A stretch of 10,919 nucleotides of DNA from Desulfobacteraceae bacterium (GTDB lineage Bacteria; Desulfobacterota; Desulfobacteria; Desulfobacterales; Desulfosarcinaceae): contig JALVQM010000386.1 in assembly GCA_027025615.1 (NCBI GenBank), positions 1 to 10,919 of the forward strand. Direction: 5' to 3'. The notes below the pieces were generated by a model. It saw nothing but the letters and a program-made list of their open reading frames with translations, did no database searches and was not told the DNA's origin. Position 1 is the first letter of the stretch. Each line of letters starts with the position of its first letter. Made by a program: the position numbers and the translations under genes. Positions 1-9,244 of the stretch are shown here, piece by piece.

Positions 1-1
1 G

Positions 2-139
2 CAGCGACTGGCGGACCGCGGTGTTCTGGTCTTTGCAACCGGCCCGGGCAAAATTAGGGCTGTGACCCATCATCCCCTTACCCCAAGCGATATCGACTTT
101 GCGGCAACCGTTTTTGCCGAGGCAATGCAAATGGATTAG
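2..139 (+). CDS. L-threonine aldolase, C-terminal end (partial)
   Basis: Only the last 45 codons lie in the window; the gene begins upstream. The frame is open from base 2 to a TAG at 137-139. The peptide contains GVLVFATGPGKIRAVTHHPL and then a DIDFA segment. This matches the end of low-specificity L-threonine aldolases, PLP enzymes that split L-threonine (or allo-threonine) into glycine and acetaldehyde in the cytoplasm. In that family a 'G-hydrophobic ... G ... (I/L)R-x-VTH' strand, followed by an acidic 'DID' helix start, closes the small C-terminal domain. The PLP lysine and the main catalytic domain are outside the window, so activity cannot be judged. The family call relies on this short tail, so moderate confidence is appropriate. 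No terminator hairpin is evident after the stop. Confidence 0.72.
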   Translation, partial: QRLADRGVLVFATGPGKIRAVTHHPLTPSDIDFAATVFAEAMQMD

Positions 140-146
140 GTTGTCT

Positions 147-176
147 TTGACACCAGCAGGTCGTGGGTTTTATCAT
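147..176 (+). promoter_or_regulatory. sigma-70-like promoter for the HD-GYP regulator gene
   Basis: A perfect -35 box TTGACA (147-152) is separated by 18 bases from TATCAT (171-176), a five-of-six match to the -10 consensus. Transcription would start near 183, giving a leader of about 100 bases before the ATG at 285. It sits just after the threonine aldolase stop, so the regulator gene need not depend on the upstream operon. This is a sequence match only. Confidence 0.5.
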
Positions 177-271
177 GGTTTGAGTATTGACGGTCATTAT
201 TCAGCAGGCTGTTGAAAAACCGGTATAAGCCAAGCGCTGTAGTATTTCAAAAACCTGTTAAACATATATTC

Positions 272-278
272 AAGGGGG
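272..278 (+). promoter_or_regulatory. Ribosome binding site of the HD-GYP gene
   Basis: AAGGGGG lies six bases before the ATG at 285. It is a strong purine-rich Shine-Dalgarno sequence and fixes this start codon. Confidence 0.7.
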
Positions 279-284
279 TCGGCC

Positions 285-1388
285 ATGTCTAAAAACGATC
301 TGTCCATCGTAAAAGCGCCGGCCATCCTGGTCGTCGATGACGAAGAAGATATCGGCCGATTTCTGCAGAGCGCCTTGCAAAGGGAAGGCTTTGACTGCCT
401 GACCGTTACCAATGCCGAGGATGCCCTTGGCATTATGAAACAGAATCATTTCGACGTGGTGGTCACCGACATCAAGATGCCGGGCATGGACGGGTTGAAC
501 CTTTGCAGGCAAATTAAATCCGCTTATGACACCGACGTGATGGTCATGACCGGTTTCAGTCTCGATTTTACCTATGAGCAGATTATTTCCATGGGGGCTT
601 CTGATTTCCTTATTAAACCGGTGACCAACAGTGAGCTTGCTGCGCGGATAAAGAGGATTCTAAGCGAACGACGTTTCAGAGCCGAGCGCCTGGAGGCCTT
701 GGCCGAGCTTAAAACCCAGTTGGAAAAATTTCAGCGAGCCATGGAAGGTATAGTCCAGGCCATGTCAGTGGCGGTTGAAATGCGTGATCCTTATACTGCC
801 GGCCATCAGCAAAGGGTTGCCGAGCTTGCCGGAGCCATTGCAACCGGGATGGGCCTGGACCATGAGACTGTTTACGGGCTGGAGATGGCCAGCCGGATTC
901 ATGATCTGGGCAAGATTACCGTACCGGCCGAGATCCTGTCCAAGCCGGGACGTCTTTCCGGACTGGAGTACGAGTTGATCAAGAATCACGTCAAGGCCGG
1001 TTATGATATCCTCAAGAAAATTGAGTTTCCCTGGCCCATCGCAGACGTTATTCTTCAGCACCATGAACGGCTCGATGGTTCCGGTTATCCCAACGGCCTG
1101 TCAGGTGACGCTATTTTGCTGGAAGCCCGCATAATGGCCGTTGCCGATGTTTTTGAAACCATAGCCTCCCACCGCCCGTATCGCCCCTCTCTAGGGGTGC
1201 GCAAGGCCATGGATGAACTGGCTGCAGGTCAAGGTCTGCGCTATGACCCGGAGGTGGTAAAAGTTTGCCTGGAGCTGGTGGGCAACAAGGGTTTTAGCTT
1301 TAGCCGGAGCTGGGAAAAACCGGAAGACAGAGCTTCTGCCAGCACACCATTGGAACCGGCTCAAGGGTTGGACATTCAGGGGCGATAA
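285..1388 (+). CDS. Response regulator with HD-GYP domain (predicted cyclic di-GMP phosphodiesterase)
   Basis: This 367-residue cytoplasmic protein has two recognised parts. Residues about 13-126 are a receiver domain: acidic pair D18/D19, phospho-acceptor D62 (in TDIKMPGMDG), T89 and K111 (in IKP). A helical linker (about 127-155) leads to an HD-GYP domain (about 156-345) with H174, the HD pair H206-D207 followed by LGK, H235, H259-H260-E261 and the GYP triplet at 267-269. All the metal-ligand and signature residues I know for catalytic HD-GYP proteins appear present, so hydrolysis of cyclic di-GMP is expected, controlled by phosphorylation at D62. The last 30 residues are polar and probably disordered. 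No histidine kinase gene is adjacent; the only kinase in view is at 6908-9244 on the other strand. The downstream cyclase-like gene starts 86 bases later and may be co-transcribed. The target pathway (motility, biofilm or other) cannot be read from the sequence. Confidence 0.93.
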   Translation: MSKNDLSIVKAPAILVVDDEEDIGRFLQSALQREGFDCLTVTNAEDALGIMKQNHFDVVVTDIKMPGMDGLNLCRQIKSAYDTDVMVMTGFSLDFTYEQIISMGASDFLIKPVTNSELAARIKRILSERRFRAERLEALAELKTQLEKFQRAMEGIVQAMSVAVEMRDPYTAGHQQRVAELAGAIATGMGLDHETVYGLEMASRIHDLGKITVPAEILSKPGRLSGLEYELIKNHVKAGYDILKKIEFPWPIADVILQHHERLDGSGYPNGLSGDAILLEARIMAVADVFETIASHRPYRPSLGVRKAMDELAAGQGLRYDPEVVKVCLELVGNKGFSFSRSWEKPEDRASASTPLEPAQGLDIQGR

Positions 1389-1474
1389 TGTTATTTCAAC
1401 TATGATGTTACGGTACCCGGCCCTTTATTATTTTTGGCGTTTGTTTGCTTCAATGCAATGAATTGATTTCACTT

Positions 1475-3790
1475 ATGCTTGAATGGTTTAAATATCGTCC
1501 AGCTCTGCCGGCGTTGAGCAGTTTTGCCCTGGAACCCTACCGTTTCCGCTTTTCACTTGAGGAATTGACCCTGGGGATAGACAATCTGCGTCACGATGTT
1601 AACCTGAGTCCGACCTTTTGCAGTGCAACTTCCCGCATCGCCTATCAATTGATTCTTCGGTACCTTGGAATGGAACAACAAGATTCACGGGTTCGCCGGG
1701 AAGGCTGGTTGAAGGAAGTTGACAATTACAAGCAGCTTTACCGTCAAATGATGCGTGACGCTATAGACCAGGCCAAGGGCAGGGGTCAATTCCAGATTGA
1801 ATGCCTGGCCCAAACGGCAACCATTAAAATGTTGGTCGAAGAAACCAGGCGGCAGTATGATAATCTTGTCCGACGCTTGAAATCGGCAGTGAACAAATCT
1901 GATTTGGCTCTTCACAATGATGCGACCGAAGCACCTAAATTAAAGGAAAAATTGGGACGAGTAGTTCAGCTCAGGCATGAAATCCTGTTGCGGGTGGGCA
2001 AGGAGATTGCCGGCTACCTGGCGGAAGTGCAGCAAAGTGACCTGCGCGAAGCCCACGAAGCCGTATTTGGCCCCTGTTTCAGTTTTCCGGTGGATATTCT
2101 TCGCAATCCTTTACTGTTTGCCGAAAACCCGTACAACGATTTTTTTCTGCTGTCCGAGTACGATCTTAACCTCGGCCGCAGGATGGAAGATCCCGACAAG
2201 TATGACTCCCTGTTGGTCCTGATCCGTAAATTGATTGGGCAATTGAACGTTTCTGGCCCCGGCGACGATGCTGTTCCGGTGGACCGGCGGTTAAAAGAGA
2301 CAGAATTAGAGGAATACAGCCGGCAGCAAATAGCATCCGAGCGTAAGAAAATAGACCGCTTGCTGCGCCAGTTGGACAATATTGACCGGCTTTTTAACTG
2401 GCAGGCCTCCTCTGAAAAATTGTCTGAGCTGAAACGCGAAAAGGCGGATCGCAAGGATATTTCCGGGATCTCTGAATTGATTAAAATGCAGCGCAGGCTG
2501 CTGAACTATTTTTACCGGCAGTTTCGGCGTAAAGCATTGATGCAGAGGATTGCAGCCGCTTATTTGATGCAGCCCGAATATAAGCAGTACTGTCCACCCC
2601 TGGTACCCCAGCAGATCATGCAGTACATGATTTCTTCCGGTGGACGTAAGTCAGTCAAACAACGCTTGAAGCGGCTGAAAAAGCTTTACGGTCGCAACTT
2701 GAATCTCAAACCCCTGAACAAGAAGACAAAAAAGCTTAAGCAGCTTACCGCGGCTGAACAGCGTATCCTCCTGTTACGTTTCTTGAAAGCATTCTGCAGG
2801 CTTCATCGCGATACGCGTAATTTTGAATTGCTGAAAGAGGCTATGGAGAGAGTTAACCTGGTCAGTGAAGAAAAATTGTTGACCCTTTCCCGCGAGAACA
2901 ACACTCTTTATGAATTTCTCTTGCCCCATGAACAAAGTTCCGAAGATGCTCCCATTATCAACCACGTAGTAATCAAGGCCGATGTTCGCGGTTCGACTGA
3001 CCTGACTTACCGAATGAACAAGCAGGGCATGAACCCGGCCACTTACTTCAGTTTGAATTTTTTCGATCCCATATCGCAGATTCTGGCCGAGTATGATGCC
3101 CTCAAGGTTTTCATAGAGGGCGATGCGATCATCCTTTCCATTTTTGAACGCCGCAACCGGCCGGCTGACTGGTACAGTGTTGCCCGGGCTTGCGGCGTAG
3201 CCTTGAATATTCTGATGATTATAGGTCGTTGCAATGAGAACAACAAGCGTCACCGTCTGCCTGTGCTTGAGCTGGGACTTGGTATAAGTTATCTTGGCAA
3301 GGCGCCCACCTTTTTATTCGATGCCAACAACCGGATCATGATATCGTCTGCCATCAACCAGGCAGACCGCCTGTCGGGTTGTGCAAAACAGGCCCGCAGG
3401 GTAATTCGTAAAAATAATACTCCTTTCAACCTGTTTGTATTCCAGACTGCCAGCGAAGAAGAGATGGCTGCAACCCGGGATGATCTTTTCCTGCGCTACA
3501 ATGTTAACGGGATTGAGCTGAACCAGCCCGGGTTTGAGAAACTCGCCAGGGAAATAGACCTGAAAATGGTCAAGGGCAGTGTCCCTGACCTTCACACCAA
3601 AAAAGTAAACCTTTACACCGGCCGGTTCCCCACCAAGTCAGGGCGTTTCCAGCGCCTGGTTATAAGGGAAGCCCAGATCCCGGTCGTCGATCCGGTGAAC
3701 TTGAGTGTCAAGCGGATTACTTCCCGTAAGTATTACGAGGTATGCACCCATCCGCTGTTATACAAGCTGGCTCGCAGCAGGGGAAAATAG
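1475..3790 (+). CDS. Large soluble protein with divergent class III nucleotide-cyclase-like domain
   Basis: Counted from the ATG at 1475, the protein has 771 residues, with no signal peptide or membrane segment. Residues 1-490 resemble no family I recognise. They are mostly helical and charged, with a basic stretch at 391-423 (15 of 33 residues Lys or Arg). Residues about 496-650 look like a class III adenylyl/guanylyl cyclase domain: D503 in 'KADVRGST' fits the first metal aspartate, G549-D550 in 'IEGDAIILSIF' the second, and N628/R632 in 'INQADRLSG' the ribose- and phosphate-binding Asn/Arg. The D503-D550 spacing of 47 is close to the usual 44. F546 and I621 occupy the purine-specificity positions (Lys/Asp in adenylyl cyclases), so substrate and activity are uncertain. 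About 120 further residues follow, rich in basic and aromatic residues. The start is not certain: no Shine-Dalgarno is visible, and TTG at 1445 or 1463 would add 10 or 4 residues. It probably shares a transcript with the HD-GYP gene upstream. Confidence 0.72.
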   Translation: MLEWFKYRPALPALSSFALEPYRFRFSLEELTLGIDNLRHDVNLSPTFCSATSRIAYQLILRYLGMEQQDSRVRREGWLKEVDNYKQLYRQMMRDAIDQAKGRGQFQIECLAQTATIKMLVEETRRQYDNLVRRLKSAVNKSDLALHNDATEAPKLKEKLGRVVQLRHEILLRVGKEIAGYLAEVQQSDLREAHEAVFGPCFSFPVDILRNPLLFAENPYNDFFLLSEYDLNLGRRMEDPDKYDSLLVLIRKLIGQLNVSGPGDDAVPVDRRLKETELEEYSRQQIASERKKIDRLLRQLDNIDRLFNWQASSEKLSELKREKADRKDISGISELIKMQRRLLNYFYRQFRRKALMQRIAAAYLMQPEYKQYCPPLVPQQIMQYMISSGGRKSVKQRLKRLKKLYGRNLNLKPLNKKTKKLKQLTAAEQRILLLRFLKAFCRLHRDTRNFELLKEAMERVNLVSEEKLLTLSRENNTLYEFLLPHEQSSEDAPIINHVVIKADVRGSTDLTYRMNKQGMNPATYFSLNFFDPISQILAEYDALKVFIEGDAIILSIFERRNRPADWYSVARACGVALNILMIIGRCNENNKRHRLPVLELGLGISYLGKAPTFLFDANNRIMISSAINQADRLSGCAKQARRVIRKNNTPFNLFVFQTASEEEMAATRDDLFLRYNVNGIELNQPGFEKLAREIDLKMVKGSVPDLHTKKVNLYTGRFPTKSGRFQRLVIREAQIPVVDPVNLSVKRITSRKYYEVCTHPLLYKLARSRGK

Positions 3791-3799
3791 ATTTATTCC

Positions 3800-5755
<1,956 letters not shown>

Positions 5756-5762
5756 CCTGGAT

Positions 5763-5768
5763 CTCCTT
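5763..5768 (-). promoter_or_regulatory. Ribosome binding site of aacS
   Basis: AAGGAG on the minus strand stands seven bases before the ATG at 5755. It is near-consensus and supports the chosen start. Confidence 0.75.
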
Positions 5769-5881
5769 GGCTTGATTGTGGCCGCTTGGCTTTGGCAAGG
5801 CTGTCAAACCCCGGGGTAAAGCCTGCGACCGGTAATTTGAAAATAAACAAAAGGCTAAACCAAATTTAATCGCTGAAGGTG

Positions 5882-5910
5882 ACTTTAGCAAGATTGAGCC
5901 GGTTTTTCAA
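5882..5910 (-). promoter_or_regulatory. Candidate sigma-70-like promoter for aacS
   Basis: On the minus strand TTGAAA (5910-5905, five of six) is followed after 17 bases by TAAAGT (5887-5882, four of six). The implied leader is about 120 bases. It is a moderate match in a gap rich in A and T, so confidence is limited. Confidence 0.3.
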
Positions 5911-5937
5911 TTATCGATAAGGATAAGCATTTGAGCC

Positions 5938-5958
5938 TTGCCCGTCTGGCTTGGGCAA
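5938..5958. repeat. Perfect 6-bp inverted repeat in the radical SAM leader
   Basis: TTGCCC and GGGCAA flank a 9-base spacer. Neither strand has a run of T immediately after the repeat, so it does not look like an intrinsic terminator. Its place 57 bases before the radical SAM ATG would suit an operator or an mRNA hairpin; no known regulator is suggested. Confidence 0.35.
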
Positions 5959-6015
5959 AAACATTTGCTGCCGACAATTTGTGAAAGAACAGAAGCAAAG
6001 GATTGGAAAGAACCT

Positions 6016-6885
6016 ATGCATTACGAAGGCAATATAATCAGGCCTCCCAGTGAGGCCAACAGTATCCTGCTCCAGGTGACCGTGGGTTGTTCAAGGAACA
6101 AGTGCACTTTCTGTGGTACATATATGGGCGAGCGCTTCAGGATCAAGCCTGACAGCATAATTTTTGAGGATATTGAGTTTGCGGCCGGCAATTGCCGTCG
6201 CCAGAACCGGGTTTTTTTATGCGACGGAGATGCATTGATCATCCCCCAGAAGCGGCTTATGAAGATACTGAACCGGATCAGGGAAAGACTTCCCTGGGTA
6301 ACCAGGGTGGCGGCTTATGCCAATGCCAAAAGCCTCGGGATGAAAACTGATCAGGAGCTTGTAACTTTACGTGAAAACGGTCTCCGGATTCTTTATATGG
6401 GCCTTGAAACCGGAGATGATGTAACTTTGAAGGCCATCAACAAGGGAGCCGGTGCCCAGACCATGATCGAGATGGGGCGCAAAGCAAGGGCCGCCGGGAT
6501 GAAGCTTTCTCTTACCGTACTGCTGGGAATCGCCGGACCCGAACGCTCCGATATCCATGCCCGTGAAACAGGAAGGGTTATTTCAGCCATAGACCCGGAA
6601 TATGTGGGCGCATTGAGCCTTATGTTGATTCCGGGAACTCCACTGTACGCGGATTGGAAATCAGGCCGCTTCAGACTTCTGGAACCCATGGAAATGCTGG
6701 CCGAACTGCGGACCATGATTGCCCACACCAACATGAGCCGCGGGCTGTTCCATGCCAACCATGCCTCTAACTATCTGCCCATCAAGGCGCGGATGCCCAA
6801 GGACAAAGCCAGGGTGCTGGACTTGATAGATCAGGCCCTGGAAGGCCGGATATCTTTGAAGCCTGAATGGATGCGGGCGCTTTAA
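6016..6885 (+). CDS. Radical SAM protein of unknown substrate
   Basis: This 289-residue cytoplasmic protein starts at the ATG at 6016. A TTG at 5938 would add 26 residues unlike the family, whereas 'MHYEGNIIRPPSEANSILLQ' is where relatives usually begin; GGAAAG lies five bases upstream. The cluster-binding cysteines are C25, C30 and C33 in 'GCSRNKCTFC', a C-x4-C-x2-C spacing rather than the common C-x3-C-x2-C. After them come an 'FRIK' segment, the 'FLCDGDALI' strand, 'YMGLETGDD' and 'LSLMLIPGTPL', all typical of a compact Elp3/coproporphyrinogen-oxidase-like radical SAM barrel. It should bind a [4Fe-4S] cluster and S-adenosylmethionine and generate a 5'-deoxyadenosyl radical. No auxiliary-cluster, B12 or other extra domain is seen, and neighbouring genes give no hint of the substrate. 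The gene is convergent with the kinase gene, 22 bases apart. Confidence 0.85.
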   Translation: MHYEGNIIRPPSEANSILLQVTVGCSRNKCTFCGTYMGERFRIKPDSIIFEDIEFAAGNCRRQNRVFLCDGDALIIPQKRLMKILNRIRERLPWVTRVAAYANAKSLGMKTDQELVTLRENGLRILYMGLETGDDVTLKAINKGAGAQTMIEMGRKARAAGMKLSLTVLLGIAGPERSDIHARETGRVISAIDPEYVGALSLMLIPGTPLYADWKSGRFRLLEPMEMLAELRTMIAHTNMSRGLFHANHASNYLPIKARMPKDKARVLDLIDQALEGRISLKPEWMRAL

Positions 6886-6907
6886 CTGGTTGAAACGTCC
6901 AAAAAGT

Positions 6908-9244
6908 TTAAGATTGCCGGTCGGGACCTCTGTCGTCCAGGCAGCGGCGGACTGCCTCACCCAGAGAGACAATAGTATAGGGTTTGCGGATATAGCTCCC
7001 TGCTCCCAGGGCCAGGGCTTTTTTCACGCGAATTGTTTCCGAATATCCGCTGGCAATAATGGCTTTTTGTCGGGGATTTATATCCAGGATGCGTCTGAAG
7101 GTTTCAAGCCCGTCGATTCCTGGATCCATTATCATGTCGAGTACCACAAGATCGAAGGGCCTTTCTTTGATCATGGCGACCGCTTCTTCTCCGCATGCAG
7201 CCTCCATGACAGTATATCCAAGCTTTTCCAGCAGATGACGGCCCAGCATTCGTTGGTCATGTATGTCATCTACCAGGAGTATGGTTTCATTACCTTTCAA
7301 TGGATCCAGGTCGGTTGCCGGGCTGGCATCTTTCTGGGGACGTTCCGTGACCGGGAAATACAAAGCAAACCGGGTGCCCTTGCCCGGCTCGCTTGTTACG
7401 TCGATGAATCCATCATGGTCCTTGACCGTGGACCACACTACCGCCATGCCCAATCCCGTACCACTGCGGCCCATGATTTTCTTGGTGAAGAAGGGTTCAA
7501 AAATTTTCTGGATATCCTCGGATGCTATGCCCACTCCCATGTCTTCCACCGTAAGTACCGCGTACTTGCCTGGTTTGATGTTTTCAAAAACTTCCAGGGG
7601 CTCGCTCAATTCTTGTCTGCAGGTTGTTACAACTACCACACCTCCGTTTTCAGATGCCTCAAAGGCGTTGGCAACCAGGTTCATAACGGTTTTTGATAAA
7701 TGAACAGAAGAACCAATGATGTTGTCAAGGTCCGCATCCAGGTTAAGTTCCAGCCGTACCTGAGGGTATTCTGCCTGCAGACGTGAAAACTCCGGGCTGC
7801 TAACATAATTCTTAATTGTTTCGTTCAGATTTAATACTTCTGAAAGCTGGATTCCACGTCGAGCCAGGGTGAGCAAGTCCTGGACGATGGAAGCCGCCCT
7901 TTGACCTGCCTGCTGGATCATTACCAGCGGTTGGTACAGGCTGCTGTCTTTATCAAGATCCAGCAGCAAAAGCTCGGGATATGTCACCAGGCCTCCAAGG
8001 ATGTTGTTGAGGTCGTGAGCGACGCTGCCGGCCAGAGCGCCGATTGCCTCCATCTTCTGGACCCGGGAAAGCCTATGTTCCAGTTCCTTCCGCTTTGTTT
8101 CTTCCCGCTTGCGTTTTTCGATATTGATGGCATGGATCACCACCGCCGGCTTTTCGCGATAAACGATGGCGGTGGCCAAATTCTCGAACCACAGTGAGCG
8201 TCCCGATTTGTCAAGGTAACGGCATTCGAAGTGGGCGCCGTTGCGTTCGCCCTTGAAGATGGAATTTATTGTCTCCACTACCCATGGACGGTCCTCGGGG
8301 TGAACGAAGTTTGCAGCCGGCACCTCTGCCGGGCTCTGGCGGGTGTATCCCAGGTCTTCGAGCACCTTGCTGTTGGCATAGACTATTCGTGAATCCTGGA
8401 TGACCGCGATGTGGGCCAGGGCATGTTCGGTCAGAACCCGGTAACGCTCTTCCGAATCCCTTAGTTCGGACATCATCCTGCTTATCATCTGCTTGTCGTC
8501 CATCAGGGCTTTCACCATGGCGTTAAATGCCTCGGCTACCTGCCCGATTTCATCCCGGCTTACAATGGCTACTTTTTCGAAATGTCCTTGGGCGATGTTG
8601 CGCGCTCCGGTGGTAAGATGTTGCAGGGGCCGGTAAATACGCTTTTGAAAAAGGAAATAAACGACTCCCATCATTATCAGGATGACACCGCTTATTCCTA
8701 CTGCCAGGATTTGTTGGGCAAGGGTTATGGGTGCCTGGAAATCAGTATCGAAGATGAAACTTACAATCTGCCAGCGCCAGAAGGGAAAGTAGCGTACGCT
8801 GGCCATGATCTGGTGTCCGCCGATCCTGGCCCTGAAAACAGAGGGGTGACGTCCGGCCAGCTGGTCAAGGCCAGGCGTGTCTGCCTGAAGCGGAACGGAG
8901 CAGCACACTATCCGGCCATTTCTGATGACCATTATTTCGATGTTAACAAAGTTTTTGCTGATTTGCTTGATTTCTTCAAGGGCCTGCCTGCGGATGGAGT
9001 TGTTTACCTTCGGATTGTTTTCCATGCGGAGCGAAAGCAGGTCATCAAACCGTTCTTCGCAGATTGACAGGCTCATATCGGCGGCATGGATCAGGTCCGA
9101 GGCCGCCTTTTGACCCAGCATGTCTGAAAGGGGACGGGTCAGCAGCTTCAGGCAAACAAGGCCGGCGACGATCCCGGCCAGGATCAAGGGCAACAATATA
9201 GCTATTACCAGGCGGCGCTCCAAAAGAGTGCGGATTTGCTTCAT
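6908..9244 (-). CDS. Membrane-bound hybrid sensor histidine kinase (HAMP-PAS-HisKA-HATPase-REC)
   Basis: The protein has 778 residues. A membrane helix (about 12-35) precedes an extracytoplasmic domain of about 140 residues (36-178). It contains an adjacent Cys pair, C114-C115, and ends in a 'FPFWRWQIVSFIF' strand as in Cache-like sensors. A second helix (about 179-200) is followed by HAMP (201-253), PAS with PAC (about 262-378), HisKA with phospho-acceptor H410 in 'AHDLNNILGG', and an HATPase domain with N526, D568-x-G570-x-G572 and the 'GRSGTGLGMAVV' lid. A C-terminal receiver (about 653-770) has D659/D660, phospho-acceptor D703, S732 where Thr is more usual, and K754. All expected catalytic residues are present. 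The start codon overlaps the stop of the binding-protein gene (ATGA, 9241-9244), implying translational coupling. No DNA-binding response regulator or Hpt protein is encoded nearby, so the output is unknown. The signal may be what the adjacent binding protein binds, which is inference. Confidence 0.93.
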   Translation of the reverse strand: MKQIRTLLERRLVIAILLPLILAGIVAGLVCLKLLTRPLSDMLGQKAASDLIHAADMSLSICEERFDDLLSLRMENNPKVNNSIRRQALEEIKQISKNFVNIEIMVIRNGRIVCCSVPLQADTPGLDQLAGRHPSVFRARIGGHQIMASVRYFPFWRWQIVSFIFDTDFQAPITLAQQILAVGISGVILIMMGVVYFLFQKRIYRPLQHLTTGARNIAQGHFEKVAIVSRDEIGQVAEAFNAMVKALMDDKQMISRMMSELRDSEERYRVLTEHALAHIAVIQDSRIVYANSKVLEDLGYTRQSPAEVPAANFVHPEDRPWVVETINSIFKGERNGAHFECRYLDKSGRSLWFENLATAIVYREKPAVVIHAINIEKRKREETKRKELEHRLSRVQKMEAIGALAGSVAHDLNNILGGLVTYPELLLLDLDKDSSLYQPLVMIQQAGQRAASIVQDLLTLARRGIQLSEVLNLNETIKNYVSSPEFSRLQAEYPQVRLELNLDADLDNIIGSSVHLSKTVMNLVANAFEASENGGVVVVTTCRQELSEPLEVFENIKPGKYAVLTVEDMGVGIASEDIQKIFEPFFTKKIMGRSGTGLGMAVVWSTVKDHDGFIDVTSEPGKGTRFALYFPVTERPQKDASPATDLDPLKGNETILLVDDIHDQRMLGRHLLEKLGYTVMEAACGEEAVAMIKERPFDLVVLDMIMDPGIDGLETFRRILDINPRQKAIIASGYSETIRVKKALALGAGSYIRKPYTIVSLGEAVRRCLDDRGPDRQS

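Larger units (their letters stand above)
5756..6015. other. Divergent intergenic region between aacS and the radical SAM gene
   Basis: About 260 bases carry the start signals of both genes and no convincing reading frame of their own. Seen here are the aacS ribosome site, a candidate aacS promoter, the AT-rich stretch 5833-5870, the 8-bp palindrome CCCCGGGG (5810-5817) and the inverted repeat 5938-5958. On the plus strand the only promoter-like pair is TTGAGC (5894-5899), 16 bases, GATAAG (5916-5921). Each box matches consensus at only four of six positions, so I do not call it separately. Confidence 0.6.

Noticed and set aside
183..284. Possible cyclic di-GMP riboswitch in the leader of the HD-GYP gene
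   Set aside because: The conserved GEMM core sequences and paired arms are not present; the leader only offers a weak TTGAAA/TTTCAA pairing.
1403..1431. Promoter for the cyclase-like gene using TATTAT (1426-1431)
   Set aside because: The -10 match is good, but the sequence 16-18 bases upstream bears no likeness to a -35 box.
2014..2454. Open frame of 146 codons opposite the cyclase-like gene
   Set aside because: It is Ser/Arg-rich, as expected for the reverse complement of a charged helical coding region, and has no recognisable domain.
5802..5807. Perfect TTGACA on the minus strand upstream of aacS
   Set aside because: No acceptable -10 box occurs 16-18 bases downstream; that stretch is GC-rich.
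5953..5970. sigma-54-like promoter (GGGCAAAAACATTTGC)
   Set aside because: The GG to GC distance is 13 or 14 bases rather than 12, and the TGGCAC part is poorly matched.
5938..6015. Extension of the radical SAM protein to a TTG at 5938
   Set aside because: The 26 added residues do not resemble the family, the TTG lies inside the inverted repeat, and the ATG at 6016 fits the usual N-terminus with a ribosome site.
6890..7696. Long open frame (268 codons) opposite the kinase gene
   Set aside because: It lies antisense to the HATPase and receiver domains, whose residues are intact, and its own translation shows no recognisable domain.
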